Assembly: GCA_023430975.1 (NCBI GenBank)
Contig: JAEYYB010000159.1
Location: forward strand, 1 to 43,222
Source: Bacillota bacterium
GTDB lineage: Bacteria > Bacillota > Clostridia > Acetivibrionales > DSM-2933
DNA length: 43,222 bases
Direction: 5' to 3'
In this document: one piece after another, positions 1 through 8,091 of the stretch
Position numbering within the stretch: the stretch's first letter is position 1
Layout of the letters: each line of letters opens with the position of its first letter
Program-made: the position numbers and the translations under genes
The notes under the pieces: model-generated
The model's database searches: none
What the model was told of the DNA's origin: nothing
The model's input: only the letters and a program-made list of their open reading frames with translations

Positions 1-30
1 TTGCCACACTTTAAGGCTGCTTTTCATAAT

Positions 31-65
31 AAAAAAAGGCTTTAGAATTCAAAATACTAAAGTCT
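31..65 (-). terminator. Rho-independent terminator of the first RlaP gene
   Basis: Read on the minus strand, GACTTTAG and CTAAAGCC form an 8-bp stem with one mismatch around an 11-nt loop, followed by seven T residues. It lies about 60 nt beyond the stop of the minus-strand nucleotidyltransferase gene, the usual place for an intrinsic terminator. Confidence 0.6.
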
Positions 66-123
66 TACTTAATTATAATCTATAGATATGGTTAATTATG
101 GCACTTGTTATATCGAACTCACG

Positions 124-1125
124 TTAAATAAGTAACTCTTTATAAATCTCTATCATCATATCTTCGACAGCTTTATAATCAGGTTCATCGGGAAGGGACG
201 TGTTTGATGCTGCGTATTTGAAACTTTTTTCATATTCATTAACCATTTCAAATACTTCATCATAGCTGTATTTTCCCTTGCGAATATCAAGGAAAAGCTC
301 GCGTTCTTTTTCCCTGTATGTATTAACCCCCTTGCCTTCCAATATTTCAGTTCCTGTGACCAAAAGGCGTATTAGATGCATTGCATGCTTATTAAGGTGA
401 AGCTCATCCTTTTTGCTGTTTCGGTGGTTAAGCTTTGCGTATTCCTTGACAATGTTGTGCATATCGGAATAAATGTTTTTAAAGTCACGCAGGGGATAGT
501 GGTTCAGGTTTATATCTATGAATATCTCGGTTTCCATATCTTCCTTTTCTGATTTATCTGTATATAATTGAATTTCACTGTCTGTAAAGGACTTATAGGT
601 TCTCTTCAAGTGATCCATTTGCCCTAATATGCTGTTTAAAATATGCTGTTCCTTTTCCTGTTGGGGATAGTTATCCCGGGCAAGGGCATTTTGAAGCCTT
701 CGCAGCTGTGCTGTTGCATAGTTGCCAAAGCTTACTATGGCTCTTTTTGATAGGAATAATCCCACATTGTCCCTTATTAGCTTACCTTCTTTTGTAATAA
801 CAAGGAGATGGTCATCACGAGTGCCCAATATCTCAAGTACATTGGGGTTACTGTTTAAGCAGAGGTTTATAAATTTCTTAAGACCATAAATAACAGTATC
901 GGTTATTCTATCCTCAAATTGTTCAAAGCTGGATAATCCCATTATAGCCTGTCTACTTTCCAATGTGACGCCCCTAATGTCTATATCGCTGGTTTCAACA
1001 TTTGTGCCATATGCTATTGATCCTGCAGTGGTTAGTATCAATATATTGGTTCCAAGATTTGGGTCTGTCCTTATAAAATCATACTCTTCCTTATAAAGTT
1101 TTTCCTTAATCGAATTAATATCCAT
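124..1125 (-). CDS. RlaP-type nucleotidyltransferase (PF10127), first copy
   Basis: Predicted polymerase-beta-fold nucleotidyltransferase of 333 residues, of the RlaP/YcgL family named for its association with RNA repair ligases. The nucleotide-binding motif GSIAYG is at residues 35-40 and the metal-binding SDIDIRG at 46-52; the rest is helical and charged. The family's substrate is not firmly known; adding nucleotides to RNA ends is an inference. I start at the internal ATG at 1125 because AAAGGAG lies 6 nt upstream on the minus strand; an upstream in-frame ATG has no such site. It is divergent from the PARG-pnuC-nadR operon. A second RlaP paralogue lies at 6705-7484, and an RNA ligase and end-healing kinase lie downstream in the same island. 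The family call is confident, the role is not. Confidence 0.85.
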   Translation of the reverse strand: MDINSIKEKLYKEEYDFIRTDPNLGTNILILTTAGSIAYGTNVETSDIDIRGVTLESRQAIMGLSSFEQFEDRITDTVIYGLKKFINLCLNSNPNVLEILGTRDDHLLVITKEGKLIRDNVGLFLSKRAIVSFGNYATAQLRRLQNALARDNYPQQEKEQHILNSILGQMDHLKRTYKSFTDSEIQLYTDKSEKEDMETEIFIDINLNHYPLRDFKNIYSDMHNIVKEYAKLNHRNSKKDELHLNKHAMHLIRLLVTGTEILEGKGVNTYREKERELFLDIRKGKYSYDEVFEMVNEYEKSFKYAASNTSLPDEPDYKAVEDMMIEIYKELLI

Positions 1126-1178
1126 TGTTATCTCCTTTGTTATATGAACCAATTCCTAACGCTTTTCTGAATTTAAAT

Positions 1179-1283
1179 CATTTTCCTTAATTCATATGTT
1201 GCGAAAAATCCATTTTTATAATTCAATTACAGACGATTCAACTGCATTTCATCATGTAAAATTTTTTTCGTAGTATTCTATAG
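1179..1283 (+). repeat. Dispersed repeat family 2, copy A
   Basis: This segment matches 5518-5616 over about 100 bp with scattered differences. Shared blocks include CATTTTCCTT, ATGTTGCGAAAAAT and CAGACGATTCAACTGC. The right end has decayed here (TTTTTTTCGTAGTATT against TTTTCGCAACATAT in copy B). A family 1 repeat begins directly at its right end. It occupies the gap between the divergent RlaP and PARG genes. Confidence 0.7.
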
Positions 1284-1380
1284 ATTAAAAGTGTTAATAA
1301 TCTTACATTTGGCGGAGCAAACAACGAACGGTTCAATGGGATTTGCGACAGACAAATGTAATAGATTTATCACTTTTAAT
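1284..1380 (+). repeat. Dispersed repeat family 1, full copy (97 bp)
   Basis: The element runs from ATTAAAAGTG to CACTTTTAAT. The two 28-bp arms are imperfect inverted repeats, each ending inward at ACATTTG/CAAATGT. The interior holds GCAAA and TTTGC around a GAACGGTTC core. Near-identical copies lie at 12677-12773 and 33026-33120, with inverted-interior copies at 23866-23961 and 36483-36576. It sits just upstream of the promoter of the PARG operon. No protein is encoded, so it resembles a MITE or a structured intergenic repeat. Confidence 0.9.
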
Positions 1381-1439
1381 ATAAATTATATACTTTTATC
1401 AATATGTATCAAGTTAATTGGCTAAATTTATAAAAAGGA

Positions 1440-1469
1440 TTGACAACAATGTGGGTATAGTAATATAAT
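1440..1469 (+). promoter_or_regulatory. Sigma-A-type promoter of the PARG-pnuC-nadR operon
   Basis: TTGACA at 1440-1445 and TATAAT at 1464-1469 are both perfect consensus boxes with an 18-bp spacer. Transcription would start about 45 nt before the PARG start codon at 1521. This is the clearest promoter in the window and suggests housekeeping-polymerase expression unless a repressor acts here. Confidence 0.75.
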
Positions 1470-1520
1470 GATATTAACAAATTGATAATAACAATCGCGA
1501 TTACAGAAGGGGGAGAAACT

Positions 1521-2417
1521 ATGGTAGGTATAAACAATAGAGATAAAAGAATTGAAATTGCAAAAGAAACACTTGAAATTCTGGATAATGGCTTTTATAT
1601 AAACAGTGAGGGTGATAAGATTAACTTTAAGGATGATCTTGATTATGCTATTTCAAACTCAACATTATATAAGCCTGATATGCCTGAGGGTTTGGTAAAC
1701 GCTGTAAATGATATGTTGAAACTGAATAAAGACAGAGAATGCAAGATTGAAGTAACGGGCGAAACAACTATAACAGCTTCATTAAGACTGATAAATCAGG
1801 ATGGAATACACGAAACTGTTTGCCTTAATTTTGCTTCGGCTAAGAATCCCGGAGGAGGGTTTCTAACTGGAAGCCAGGCACAGGAAGAAAGCCTTGCAAG
1901 GTCTTCAGGTCTGTATCCCTGTATATCACAAATGAGCGAAATGTATGAGTATAATCGGAACAACAGGACTTGCCTCTATTCGGACTACATGATCCATTCC
2001 CCAAAAGTTCCATTTATAAGATATGATAGCGGAAAGCTTATGGATAAACCAGTTCTTATATCTGTTATTACTGCTCCGGCTGTAAATGCAGGGGTTGTTA
2101 TGCAAGGGGACAAGGAAGATCAGGATAAAATAGGGGAAGTAATGATAGAAAGAATTAGGAAGATACTGGCTGTAGCAGCAGTTAATAAAAGCAGAGCAAT
2201 AGTTTTAGGAGCTTTTGGCTGCGGTGTATTTAAAAATAAACCCGAAGATGTGGCTGGGTATTTTGAAAGAGTACTTTTAAAAGAAGGTTATAAGGTTTTG
2301 TTTGATAAAATTGTTTTTGCTGTATATGAGAAGTCGGAGGACAAAAGGAATTTTAATCCTTTTAATAAAGTGTTTGGGGGAGTTAACAATGAATATAAAA
2401 GGATGGAATTTGTTTGA
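1521..2417 (+). CDS. Bacterial-type poly(ADP-ribose) glycohydrolase (TIGR02452 family)
   Basis: Predicted macrodomain-fold hydrolase of 298 residues that removes ADP-ribose from modified targets. The signature of the family, a glycine triplet followed by QEE, is present as NPGGGFLTGSQAQEE at residues 109-123, the catalytic glutamate lying in that QEE pair. A C-terminal GAFGCGVFKN segment forms the second part of the ribose-binding pocket. Start chosen at 1521 because AAGGGGGAG precedes it by a few bases; the earlier in-frame start at 1482 lacks a site and falls only 12 nt after the -10 box. The 3' end overlaps pnuC by 29 nt, and nadR follows, so ADP-ribose release and NAD rebuilding appear to be expressed together. 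The target (protein, nucleic acid or free polymer) cannot be read from the sequence. Confidence 0.88.
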   Translation: MVGINNRDKRIEIAKETLEILDNGFYINSEGDKINFKDDLDYAISNSTLYKPDMPEGLVNAVNDMLKLNKDRECKIEVTGETTITASLRLINQDGIHETVCLNFASAKNPGGGFLTGSQAQEESLARSSGLYPCISQMSEMYEYNRNNRTCLYSDYMIHSPKVPFIRYDSGKLMDKPVLISVITAPAVNAGVVMQGDKEDQDKIGEVMIERIRKILAVAAVNKSRAIVLGAFGCGVFKNKPEDVAGYFERVLLKEGYKVLFDKIVFAVYEKSEDKRNFNPFNKVFGGVNNEYKRMEFV

Positions 2418-3093
2418 GATTTTATGGCTAACTGTATTTTCGGCCATAATGCTGGTGCTTTCATTTTTCTGGAAGACTGATATTTTAGGTATTACAGTTT
2501 ATCTTACAGGAGTTTTGTGTGTTGTTCTTGCTGCTAAAGGAAATGTATGGAACTATGTTTTTGGACTTTACAATTCAGTTGGATACGCATGGATAAGCTA
2601 TCAGAACAAACTATTTGGAGAAGTTATGTTAAACCTTTTCTTTTATGTTCCAACCGGAATAATCGGATGGTTTATGTGGAAAAGGCAAATTGATAATGGA
2701 AACACAGTAATTATGAGAAAGATGAGTTGGAAGGGTATTGTCGGACTGATAAGTTTATGTATAGCAGCAACAATAGGTTATGGGGTTTGGCTTACCACTT
2801 TTAAAGGACAAAACACACCATACCTCGATGCCTTTATTGTGGTGACATCCATAATTGCAACCCTTGCAATGATGTTTCGGTTCAGGGAGCAGTGGTTTTT
2901 GTATATAACTATAAATATTGCTCAAATAGTAATGTGGAGTATAAGGTTTTCAAACGAGGGAATTGGAGCTGCTGCAATGACGCTTATGTGGACTGCGTAT
3001 CTTGTAAACAGCGTATACGGCTTATATAGATGGAGCAAGGGTACGAGCGATACTAATTTATCAAAAGAAGATGACAAACAATGGATTGCATGA
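2389..3093 (+). CDS. pnuC: Nicotinamide riboside transporter PnuC
   Basis: Integral membrane protein of 234 residues with about seven hydrophobic segments, matching the PnuC family. Recognisable features are the WNYVFGLYNSVGYAW segment, the VMLNLFFYVPTGIIGWFMW segment and the RFREQWFLYITINI segment near the C-terminus. PnuC proteins admit nicotinamide riboside by facilitated diffusion, with phosphorylation inside the cell trapping it; the kinase is encoded immediately downstream. The start at 2389 has GGGGGAG 6 nt upstream and lies inside the 3' end of the PARG gene, a coupling typical of an operon. A longer in-frame reading from 2302 would overlap PARG by over 100 nt and lacks a ribosome binding site. 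Confidence 0.93.
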   Translation: MNIKGWNLFEILWLTVFSAIMLVLSFFWKTDILGITVYLTGVLCVVLAAKGNVWNYVFGLYNSVGYAWISYQNKLFGEVMLNLFFYVPTGIIGWFMWKRQIDNGNTVIMRKMSWKGIVGLISLCIAATIGYGVWLTTFKGQNTPYLDAFIVVTSIIATLAMMFRFREQWFLYITINIAQIVMWSIRFSNEGIGAAAMTLMWTAYLVNSVYGLYRWSKGTSDTNLSKEDDKQWIA

Positions 3094-3106
3094 GAGGTGG
3101 TAAAAT

Positions 3107-4117
3107 ATGAAGAAAACAGGCTTGGTACTAGGCAAATTCGCACCCTTGCATAAGGGGCATCAGTATATGATTGAAATGGCATTAAGAGAAATGGATGAGC
3201 TCTATGTGATGATATATGATACCGATTTAATTGAGGTTCCATTGCATGTAAGGAGCAGGTGGATACGCACCCTTTATCCTAAAGCTAATGTAATAGAGGC
3301 CTGGGACGGACCGCAGGAGGTTGGGGATACACCTGAGATCAAAAAGCTTAATGAGGATTATATACTGCAAAGGTTGCAAGACATAAAGATAACCCATTTT
3401 TACTCAAACGAATTTTATGGAGATCATGTAAGTAAAGCATTAGGAGCACAGAATAGGCAAATTGACATAAATAGGGATACATTCCCTATATCTGCGACAA
3501 TGATCAGAGAAAATGCATTTAAGTATAGGGAATTTATTAATCCAGTTGTTTATAATGATTTGATAATCAAAGTGGTTTTTGTAGGAGCAATGTCAACTGG
3601 AAAAACCACCATATGCAGTCAATTGGCAGATAAATATAACACGGTATGGATGCCTGAATATGGCAGGGAATATTGGGAAAAGCATCAAGTCAATAGAAGG
3701 ATAACGGCTGAACAGATGGTGGAAATTGCAAGAGGACATATTGAAAGGGAAGATAAACTCTTTTATGAATCAAATAAATATTTCTTTGTTGACACAAATG
3801 CAATAACAACTTACATGTTTGGAATGGACTACCAGGGGTATGTGCTTGACGAGCTTGAAATGATGGCATTAAAGGCACAATCAAGGTATGATTTGTATTT
3901 TCTGTGTTGTGACGATATCCCCTATGATGATACATGGGACCGTTCAGGGGATCAGAAAAGGCAAGTGTTTCAAAAACAGATAATTGCTGATTTGAAGGAA
4001 AGGAAGATTCCCTATGTTGAGCTCAGGGGATCTTTGGAAGAGCGCATGAGTGTGGTGGACAGGGTTTTAAATAGGTTCAGGAAGTACGATAACCCTGCTT
4101 TATTGGCAAGTAAATAA
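3107..4117 (+). CDS. nadR: NadR-like bifunctional NMN adenylyltransferase / ribosylnicotinamide kinase
   Basis: Cytosolic enzyme of 336 residues that would turn nicotinamide riboside into NMN and NMN into NAD. The N-terminal half is a nucleotidyltransferase with HKGH at residues 15-18 and ISATMIR at 128-134. The C-terminal half is a P-loop kinase with GAMSTGKT at 160-167. The N-terminal helix-turn-helix repressor domain of the enterobacterial NadR is absent, so this version is purely enzymatic. GAGAGGTGG lies 7 nt before the ATG and 13 nt after the pnuC stop. Together with PnuC it forms a complete uptake-and-salvage route for nicotinamide riboside, downstream of an ADP-ribose hydrolase. It is the last gene of the operon. 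Confidence 0.93.
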   Translation: MKKTGLVLGKFAPLHKGHQYMIEMALREMDELYVMIYDTDLIEVPLHVRSRWIRTLYPKANVIEAWDGPQEVGDTPEIKKLNEDYILQRLQDIKITHFYSNEFYGDHVSKALGAQNRQIDINRDTFPISATMIRENAFKYREFINPVVYNDLIIKVVFVGAMSTGKTTICSQLADKYNTVWMPEYGREYWEKHQVNRRITAEQMVEIARGHIEREDKLFYESNKYFFVDTNAITTYMFGMDYQGYVLDELEMMALKAQSRYDLYFLCCDDIPYDDTWDRSGDQKRQVFQKQIIADLKERKIPYVELRGSLEERMSVVDRVLNRFRKYDNPALLASK

Positions 4118-4153
4118 AAAATCCCGCTTAGTACAATTAAGTATATAAGCGGG
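4115..4153 (-). terminator. Intrinsic terminator between nadR and the LGFP gene
   Basis: CCCGCTTA and TAAGCGGG form an 8-bp stem around a 15-nt loop. Read on the minus strand it is followed by TTTTTT, so it serves the minus-strand LGFP gene best. On the plus strand the hairpin may also stop transcripts leaving nadR, but there is no T-tract on that side. Confidence 0.7.
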
Positions 4154-4183
4154 TGGGCGAATACTTAAGCGTTATTACTTGTA

Positions 4184-5344
4184 TTAAAGGATAGGTTCCA
4201 TATACACATTAAGATCTCCATTGAGCATGACTTTTACAGACAAGATATTAATTCCGTCAGGAATTGATGCAATTTTATTCTTTTTTCCAACTAGGGGATT
4301 TAACGTGGCTTTAAACTTCTCATTAACTTCTTCGGCACTTAGACCCATTGAAGTAGGCCAAGGGACATTGGTGTGAACCCACCATTTATTTAGTATGGCA
4401 TTTATGACTTTTGCTTTTTTGTCGTATGCAATTTCGATCCATAATTTAAGATTGGAAGAAACATCAGGTAAAACAGGAATATCTGCACCTAAATCTATAT
4501 GAATTAGATATTGTCTGTTATGTACTGTAGTTCCATCAAAGGAATAATCAGTGACCGATTCTAAATAAGGTCCTTTACTGATATAAATTTTATCGCTGGC
4601 AGTAATCTTAGGAACTATAAATTTTTTAACCTCCTCCATGACTTCATCAGCGGTTTTACTGGCATTGTTTATAGTTAGTTTGCTTAGTGGTGTGGCTTGT
4701 TTATTGCCGTATTTCCAAAACAGCACACCATTTTCAAAGTCATTGTACCTGTTTTTACTGCCTGCAGATGTTTCCAGTTCTCCTGTAATCGGATACCCTA
4801 GATCGGGATTTTTTTCCCAGCCATGATCTGCCCAGTATTGCCGTATTAAACCATATATTTCATGTGCAGAGATGGAAGGTTTCCAGTAAATAGAGCCGTG
4901 CTGGAAGTGGTTGAATCTACCTATACCATCTGGAGTTTTTGTTTCATCAGTCAAAGGAAAGCCTAAAATACCTGATTCCCAGTTTAGCTGTCCCCATCTG
5001 TTCCTGATTGCACCATGAACTTCAAATGCCTCTTTAGAGCCAGCGAACCATAGAATTGTGCCGCCCTGAAACTGATTATACTTACCGTTTTGAACCGGAG
5101 AATTACTTTCATCTGTTTTGGGATAACCTAAAAAGCTTTTTTCCCAACCAAGTTTAGCCCACTTGTCTCGAATTAGACCGTGTACCTCATGTGCACCTGT
5201 TAATTGAGACCAGTAAATGGAACCATGTTGATAATGCCTATAGTGACCTATACCATCAGGGCAAACTAATTCCGCTGTTGTAGGAGCTCCAAGAAATCCT
5301 CCTGAGCCGCCTAATTCATTATACTTCACATCGATGGTTGACAT
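4184..5344 (-). CDS. LGFP-repeat protein with unknown C-terminal domain
   Basis: Protein of 386 residues whose first 220 residues contain about four LGFP repeats, each of roughly 50 residues. Each has an F/Y-N-H-F/Y-Q-H-G-S-I-Y-W core, then HEVHGLIRxxWxxLGWE and LGFPxTDE. In other bacteria LGFP repeats occur in cell-wall-associated or secreted proteins. No signal peptide or membrane segment is visible here, so export, if any, would need another route. The last 150 residues form an alpha/beta region I do not recognise. The start at 5344 is well placed, with AAAGGAGG 7 nt upstream. It stands alone on the minus strand between two plus-strand operons of the island, and nothing ties it functionally to them. 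Confidence 0.8.
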   Translation of the reverse strand: MSTIDVKYNELGGSGGFLGAPTTAELVCPDGIGHYRHYQHGSIYWSQLTGAHEVHGLIRDKWAKLGWEKSFLGYPKTDESNSPVQNGKYNQFQGGTILWFAGSKEAFEVHGAIRNRWGQLNWESGILGFPLTDETKTPDGIGRFNHFQHGSIYWKPSISAHEIYGLIRQYWADHGWEKNPDLGYPITGELETSAGSKNRYNDFENGVLFWKYGNKQATPLSKLTINNASKTADEVMEEVKKFIVPKITASDKIYISKGPYLESVTDYSFDGTTVHNRQYLIHIDLGADIPVLPDVSSNLKLWIEIAYDKKAKVINAILNKWWVHTNVPWPTSMGLSAEEVNEKFKATLNPLVGKKNKIASIPDGINILSVKVMLNGDLNVYMEPIL

Positions 5345-5517
5345 AATATTACCTCCTTTAGAGTCCGAATAGGGTTAATATGTTCTTGTGTTAAAGATTT
5401 GGCTTGTATTAGATGTACCACAGTTTTTGTTAGTATAAACAATAATTAGCATTTATTGTATAAAATTAATTTGAAATTTCATTTGCAGGAGAAAATATTG
5501 AATAATTCGGTGCAAAA

Positions 5518-5616
5518 CATTTTCCTTGATTCTTATGTTGCGAAAAATTCGGTTTTATAATGCAAATGCAGACGATTCAACTGCTAAAATCTTTTCGCAA
5601 CATATATGATAGATAA
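5518..5616 (+). repeat. Dispersed repeat family 2, copy B
   Basis: The better preserved copy of family 2. ATGTTGCGAAAA on the left and TTTTCGCAACAT on the right form a 12-bp perfect terminal inverted repeat about 80 bp apart; the interior carries GCAGACGATTCAACTGC. The rest of the 408-bp gap from 5345 shows no gene. It lies about 140 nt upstream of the ADP-ribosylglycohydrolase start, while copy A lies upstream of the PARG gene. Confidence 0.72.
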
Positions 5617-5752
5617 AAATGTGAAACAAAGGCTTTAAATGGCTTGTAAAAGCTGTATAATAATTAATATATCATCTATAAAATACAATGTCGATCCAGA
5701 TTGGCTGGGTCAGATTAAAGGTAACTATATAAAATGAAAAGAGGTTTTGGAT

Positions 5753-6700
5753 ATGATTAGGCAAATGGATAGAATACTTGGGGGATTATGGGGATTACTG
5801 ATAGGAGATGCATTGGGGGTACCATACGAGTTCAATGATCCCGCGGATCTTCCGCCCAAAGATAAGATTGAGTATAATCCGCCTGATGGATTTGTTAGAT
5901 CACATAGGGGAGTATTGCCAGGAACATGGTCTGATGACGGAGCACAGGCTTTATGCCTTCTAGATTCGCTGCTTGAATGCAAAACCATGGATATCCATAA
6001 CTTTGCATCAAAGCTTCTTAATTGGTATGAAAATGGCTTGTGGGCGGTTGATAATAAGGTTTTTGATGTTGGAAACCAGACTGCAGCTTCATTAAGAGAA
6101 TTCAAAAATGGAATGCCGCCAAACAAATCAGGCTTTATAATACCTGATGGCAAGGGTAACGGCTCACTTATGAGGGTATTACCCCTTGCACTATGGCATA
6201 AAGGTGATAATGAAGAGCTGGTATACTTTGCCCATCTCCAATCTCTTGTTACTCATGGGCACGAGATAAATCAAGTTTGTTGTGCATTACACTGTCTGTG
6301 GGCTAAAGGAGTTATGAATGATTTGCCTGTTGATGAGGCCTATAAGGAAGCAGTAAAGGAATTAAGGGAGATATATAGGAAGGACTCTCAGTATTATAAT
6401 GAATTGGAATGCTGCTTAAGACCGGATGATGAGCCCATTGGCAAGGGGGGAGGATACCTGGTTGACTCCTTTAGAAGTGTCAGAATGGTTCTAAATAATG
6501 AAGATTCCTATGAAGCTGTTGTAAAGGCTGCTGTCAGCTTAGGCCATGATACTGATACAACAGCTGCAATTGCAGGGGGATTGGCAGGGATTGTATATGG
6601 TTTTGACAGCATACCTGGCCGTTGGGTTTCCGCATTAAGGGGTAGGGAAGAGTTACATACTCTTATTAATAGGTTACTTTTACATCATGGGGTTATATAG
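5753..6700 (+). CDS. ADP-ribosylglycohydrolase (DraG/ARH family)
   Basis: Predicted binuclear-magnesium hydrolase of 315 residues that cleaves ADP-ribose from modified side chains or from ADP-ribosyl compounds. The family's metal and nucleotide motifs are present: GDALGVPYE near residues 18-26, GTWSDDG at 57-63, GNGSLMRVLPLAL in the middle and GHDTDTTAAIAGGLAG near 264-279. The usual SDDT reads SDDG here, but the acidic pair and the late HDTDT cluster are intact, so activity is plausible. Start taken at the ATG at 5753, 8 nt after GAGG; an in-frame TTG at 5747 is only 2 nt from that site. It converges with the second RlaP gene, leaving a 4-nt gap. It is the second ADP-ribose-removing enzyme in the island, from a different fold than the PARG. 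Confidence 0.9.
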   Translation: MIRQMDRILGGLWGLLIGDALGVPYEFNDPADLPPKDKIEYNPPDGFVRSHRGVLPGTWSDDGAQALCLLDSLLECKTMDIHNFASKLLNWYENGLWAVDNKVFDVGNQTAASLREFKNGMPPNKSGFIIPDGKGNGSLMRVLPLALWHKGDNEELVYFAHLQSLVTHGHEINQVCCALHCLWAKGVMNDLPVDEAYKEAVKELREIYRKDSQYYNELECCLRPDDEPIGKGGGYLVDSFRSVRMVLNNEDSYEAVVKAAVSLGHDTDTTAAIAGGLAGIVYGFDSIPGRWVSALRGREELHTLINRLLLHHGVI

Positions 6701-6704
6701 AACT

Positions 6705-7484
6705 TCAGATTTGTTGTCCCCAAACCTCTTGAAGTGTTTCACGAAATAAGGCATTTAAAAGGCTGTAATTAGATGTTTTATCTTTTCTAACAGCTTTTAA
6801 ATATAGCTCGTAGTGTTCGATTTTGCTCCTTAAGAATTCAACAATAATAGGACTTTTTGGCTCGATATCAATTTCCAGCCCGGAAGTCTTTTTTTGCAGC
6901 AATTTTTCTATCTCATCTATCAAGGCACCATCGAGAATTTGATCTGCCATCAGCTTATCAAATTCCATAGGTGGCATAGTATTGTTTTTCTCAATCCACA
7001 TACAGGCAAGAAGAGGTCTTAAAATATAAAAATATCTCTTGATTTTTACCTGATCGGTACTCATTATCTCCTGGTACTTGTTTCTGGCAATGTGAAGATA
7101 GTGGTAAACAGTTGGTACAGGAGAAAAGAAGTCAGGTAAAAGACTCCTCATTTTTTGAGCCAGGCTGTAATTTTCCATATAGACAATAGGTGAACTAAGC
7201 CATTCTAAAAGCGGTGGGTTTGACTTTTTATATAGCTGCAATGCCTTCTTTAAGTCCCAGCCGTTTATATCGAGCAATTGATCTATAGGATATTCAATAT
7301 AATCCTTTTTTTCATCAATGGACAAGTACCAGTCAATAGGGCGAATGTAGATAAATCGTGCATCATAGTCACTGTCTTTTGAAGCAAAACCCCAGCCCCT
7401 GCTGCCCGATTCAACAGCATAAAGGATTTTTATGTTATTTTCTTTTTCCATTTCGTGAAGTTTTGATAATATTATATCCCTCAT
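6705..7484 (-). CDS. RlaP-type nucleotidyltransferase (PF10127), second copy
   Basis: Polymerase-beta-fold nucleotidyltransferase of 259 residues, closer to the classical RlaP/YcgL form than the copy at 124-1125. GSRGWGF is at residues 27-33 and SDYDARF at 38-44, giving the Gly-Ser motif and the paired aspartates of the metal site. Family members are repeatedly found beside RNA ligases and RNA-processing genes; the reaction on RNA ends is inferred, not shown. The start at 7484 is supported by GGAGG 7 nt upstream. It converges tightly on the ADP-ribosylglycohydrolase gene and diverges from the DIP1984 gene at 7625. Sequence similarity to the first copy is low outside the active-site motifs, so they are probably not a recent duplication. 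Confidence 0.9.
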   Translation of the reverse strand: MRDIILSKLHEMEKENNIKILYAVESGSRGWGFASKDSDYDARFIYIRPIDWYLSIDEKKDYIEYPIDQLLDINGWDLKKALQLYKKSNPPLLEWLSSPIVYMENYSLAQKMRSLLPDFFSPVPTVYHYLHIARNKYQEIMSTDQVKIKRYFYILRPLLACMWIEKNNTMPPMEFDKLMADQILDGALIDEIEKLLQKKTSGLEIDIEPKSPIIVEFLRSKIEHYELYLKAVRKDKTSNYSLLNALFRETLQEVWGQQI

Positions 7485-7541
7485 TTTTTTACCTCCATCT
7501 TGAAAATATTATATAACATATGAATCACAACAACAATTAAG

Positions 7542-7559
7542 ATTGCAAACTTTTTGTCT
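7542..7559 (+). promoter_or_regulatory. Shared 18-bp motif, copy 1
   Basis: ATTGCAAACTTTTTGTCT here and ATTGCAAGCTTTTTGTCT at 12096-12113 differ at one base. This copy lies 66 nt before the ribosome binding site region of the DIP1984 gene, inside the divergent intergenic space with RlaP. It could be an operator or promoter element of the island, possibly for the WYL regulators; this is inference only. Confidence 0.35.
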
Positions 7560-7624
7560 GTAACAGTATTTAGAGGTGATTTATACTAATATTGTAGTTT
7601 GAATTTATTAGAGAGGTGATACAT

Positions 7625-8083
7625 ATGATGCTTGCCGAGGCTTTGGTACTTCGGGCGGATTGTCAAAAGAGAATAGCTCAATTAAAGGTGAGGTTGGAAA
7701 GGTGTGCAAAGGTTCAAGACGGGGAAGATGCACCTGAAAATGCAGTAGAACTTTTAGCAGAATTGAAAAGTGTAATTAACAATCTTTCTTCGTTAGTTAA
7801 GAAAATAAATAAAACCAACAGTGTAACAAGTTTTAATGATAATCAGACATTGGCTGATGCTTTGGCAGAAAGGGATGCAATAGCCTTGGAGAGGGATGCA
7901 TTGGAAGAACTCATTGAGTACGCCACTATCAAGTATGACAGGTATGCAAGATCTGAAATCAAGTATATAAGCAAGATAAATATTGCGGATACACAGAAAG
8001 TAAAGGATGAGCTTTCAAAGAAGTACAGGGAACTGGACTTTAAAATACAGCAAAGGAACTATAATGTTGAATTGGTAGATTAA
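7625..8083 (+). CDS. DIP1984-family protein (DUF6847)
   Basis: Small helical protein of 152 residues of the DIP1984 family. The hallmarks are the opening LAEALVLRADCQKRIAQLK, the middle INKTNSVT, the segment TLADALAERDAIAL and the late YARSEIKYISKINI. Heptad-like spacing of leucines suggests long coiled-coil helices. The molecular function of the family is not known to me. GAGAGG lies 8 nt before the ATG at 7625; a GTG at 7616 is inside that site and is not used here. It starts a rightward series: this gene, a GC-rich candidate RNA, a small unknown protein, then two WYL regulators. That arrangement suggests co-regulation with the RNA repair genes further right. Confidence 0.85.
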   Translation: MMLAEALVLRADCQKRIAQLKVRLERCAKVQDGEDAPENAVELLAELKSVINNLSSLVKKINKTNSVTSFNDNQTLADALAERDAIALERDALEELIEYATIKYDRYARSEIKYISKINIADTQKVKDELSKKYRELDFKIQQRNYNVELVD

Positions 8084-8091
8084 AACTTTTA

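Noticed and set aside
2922..3242. Open frame on the minus strand opposite pnuC/nadR
   Set aside because: No ribosome binding site, no family resemblance, and it lies wholly across two well-supported genes.
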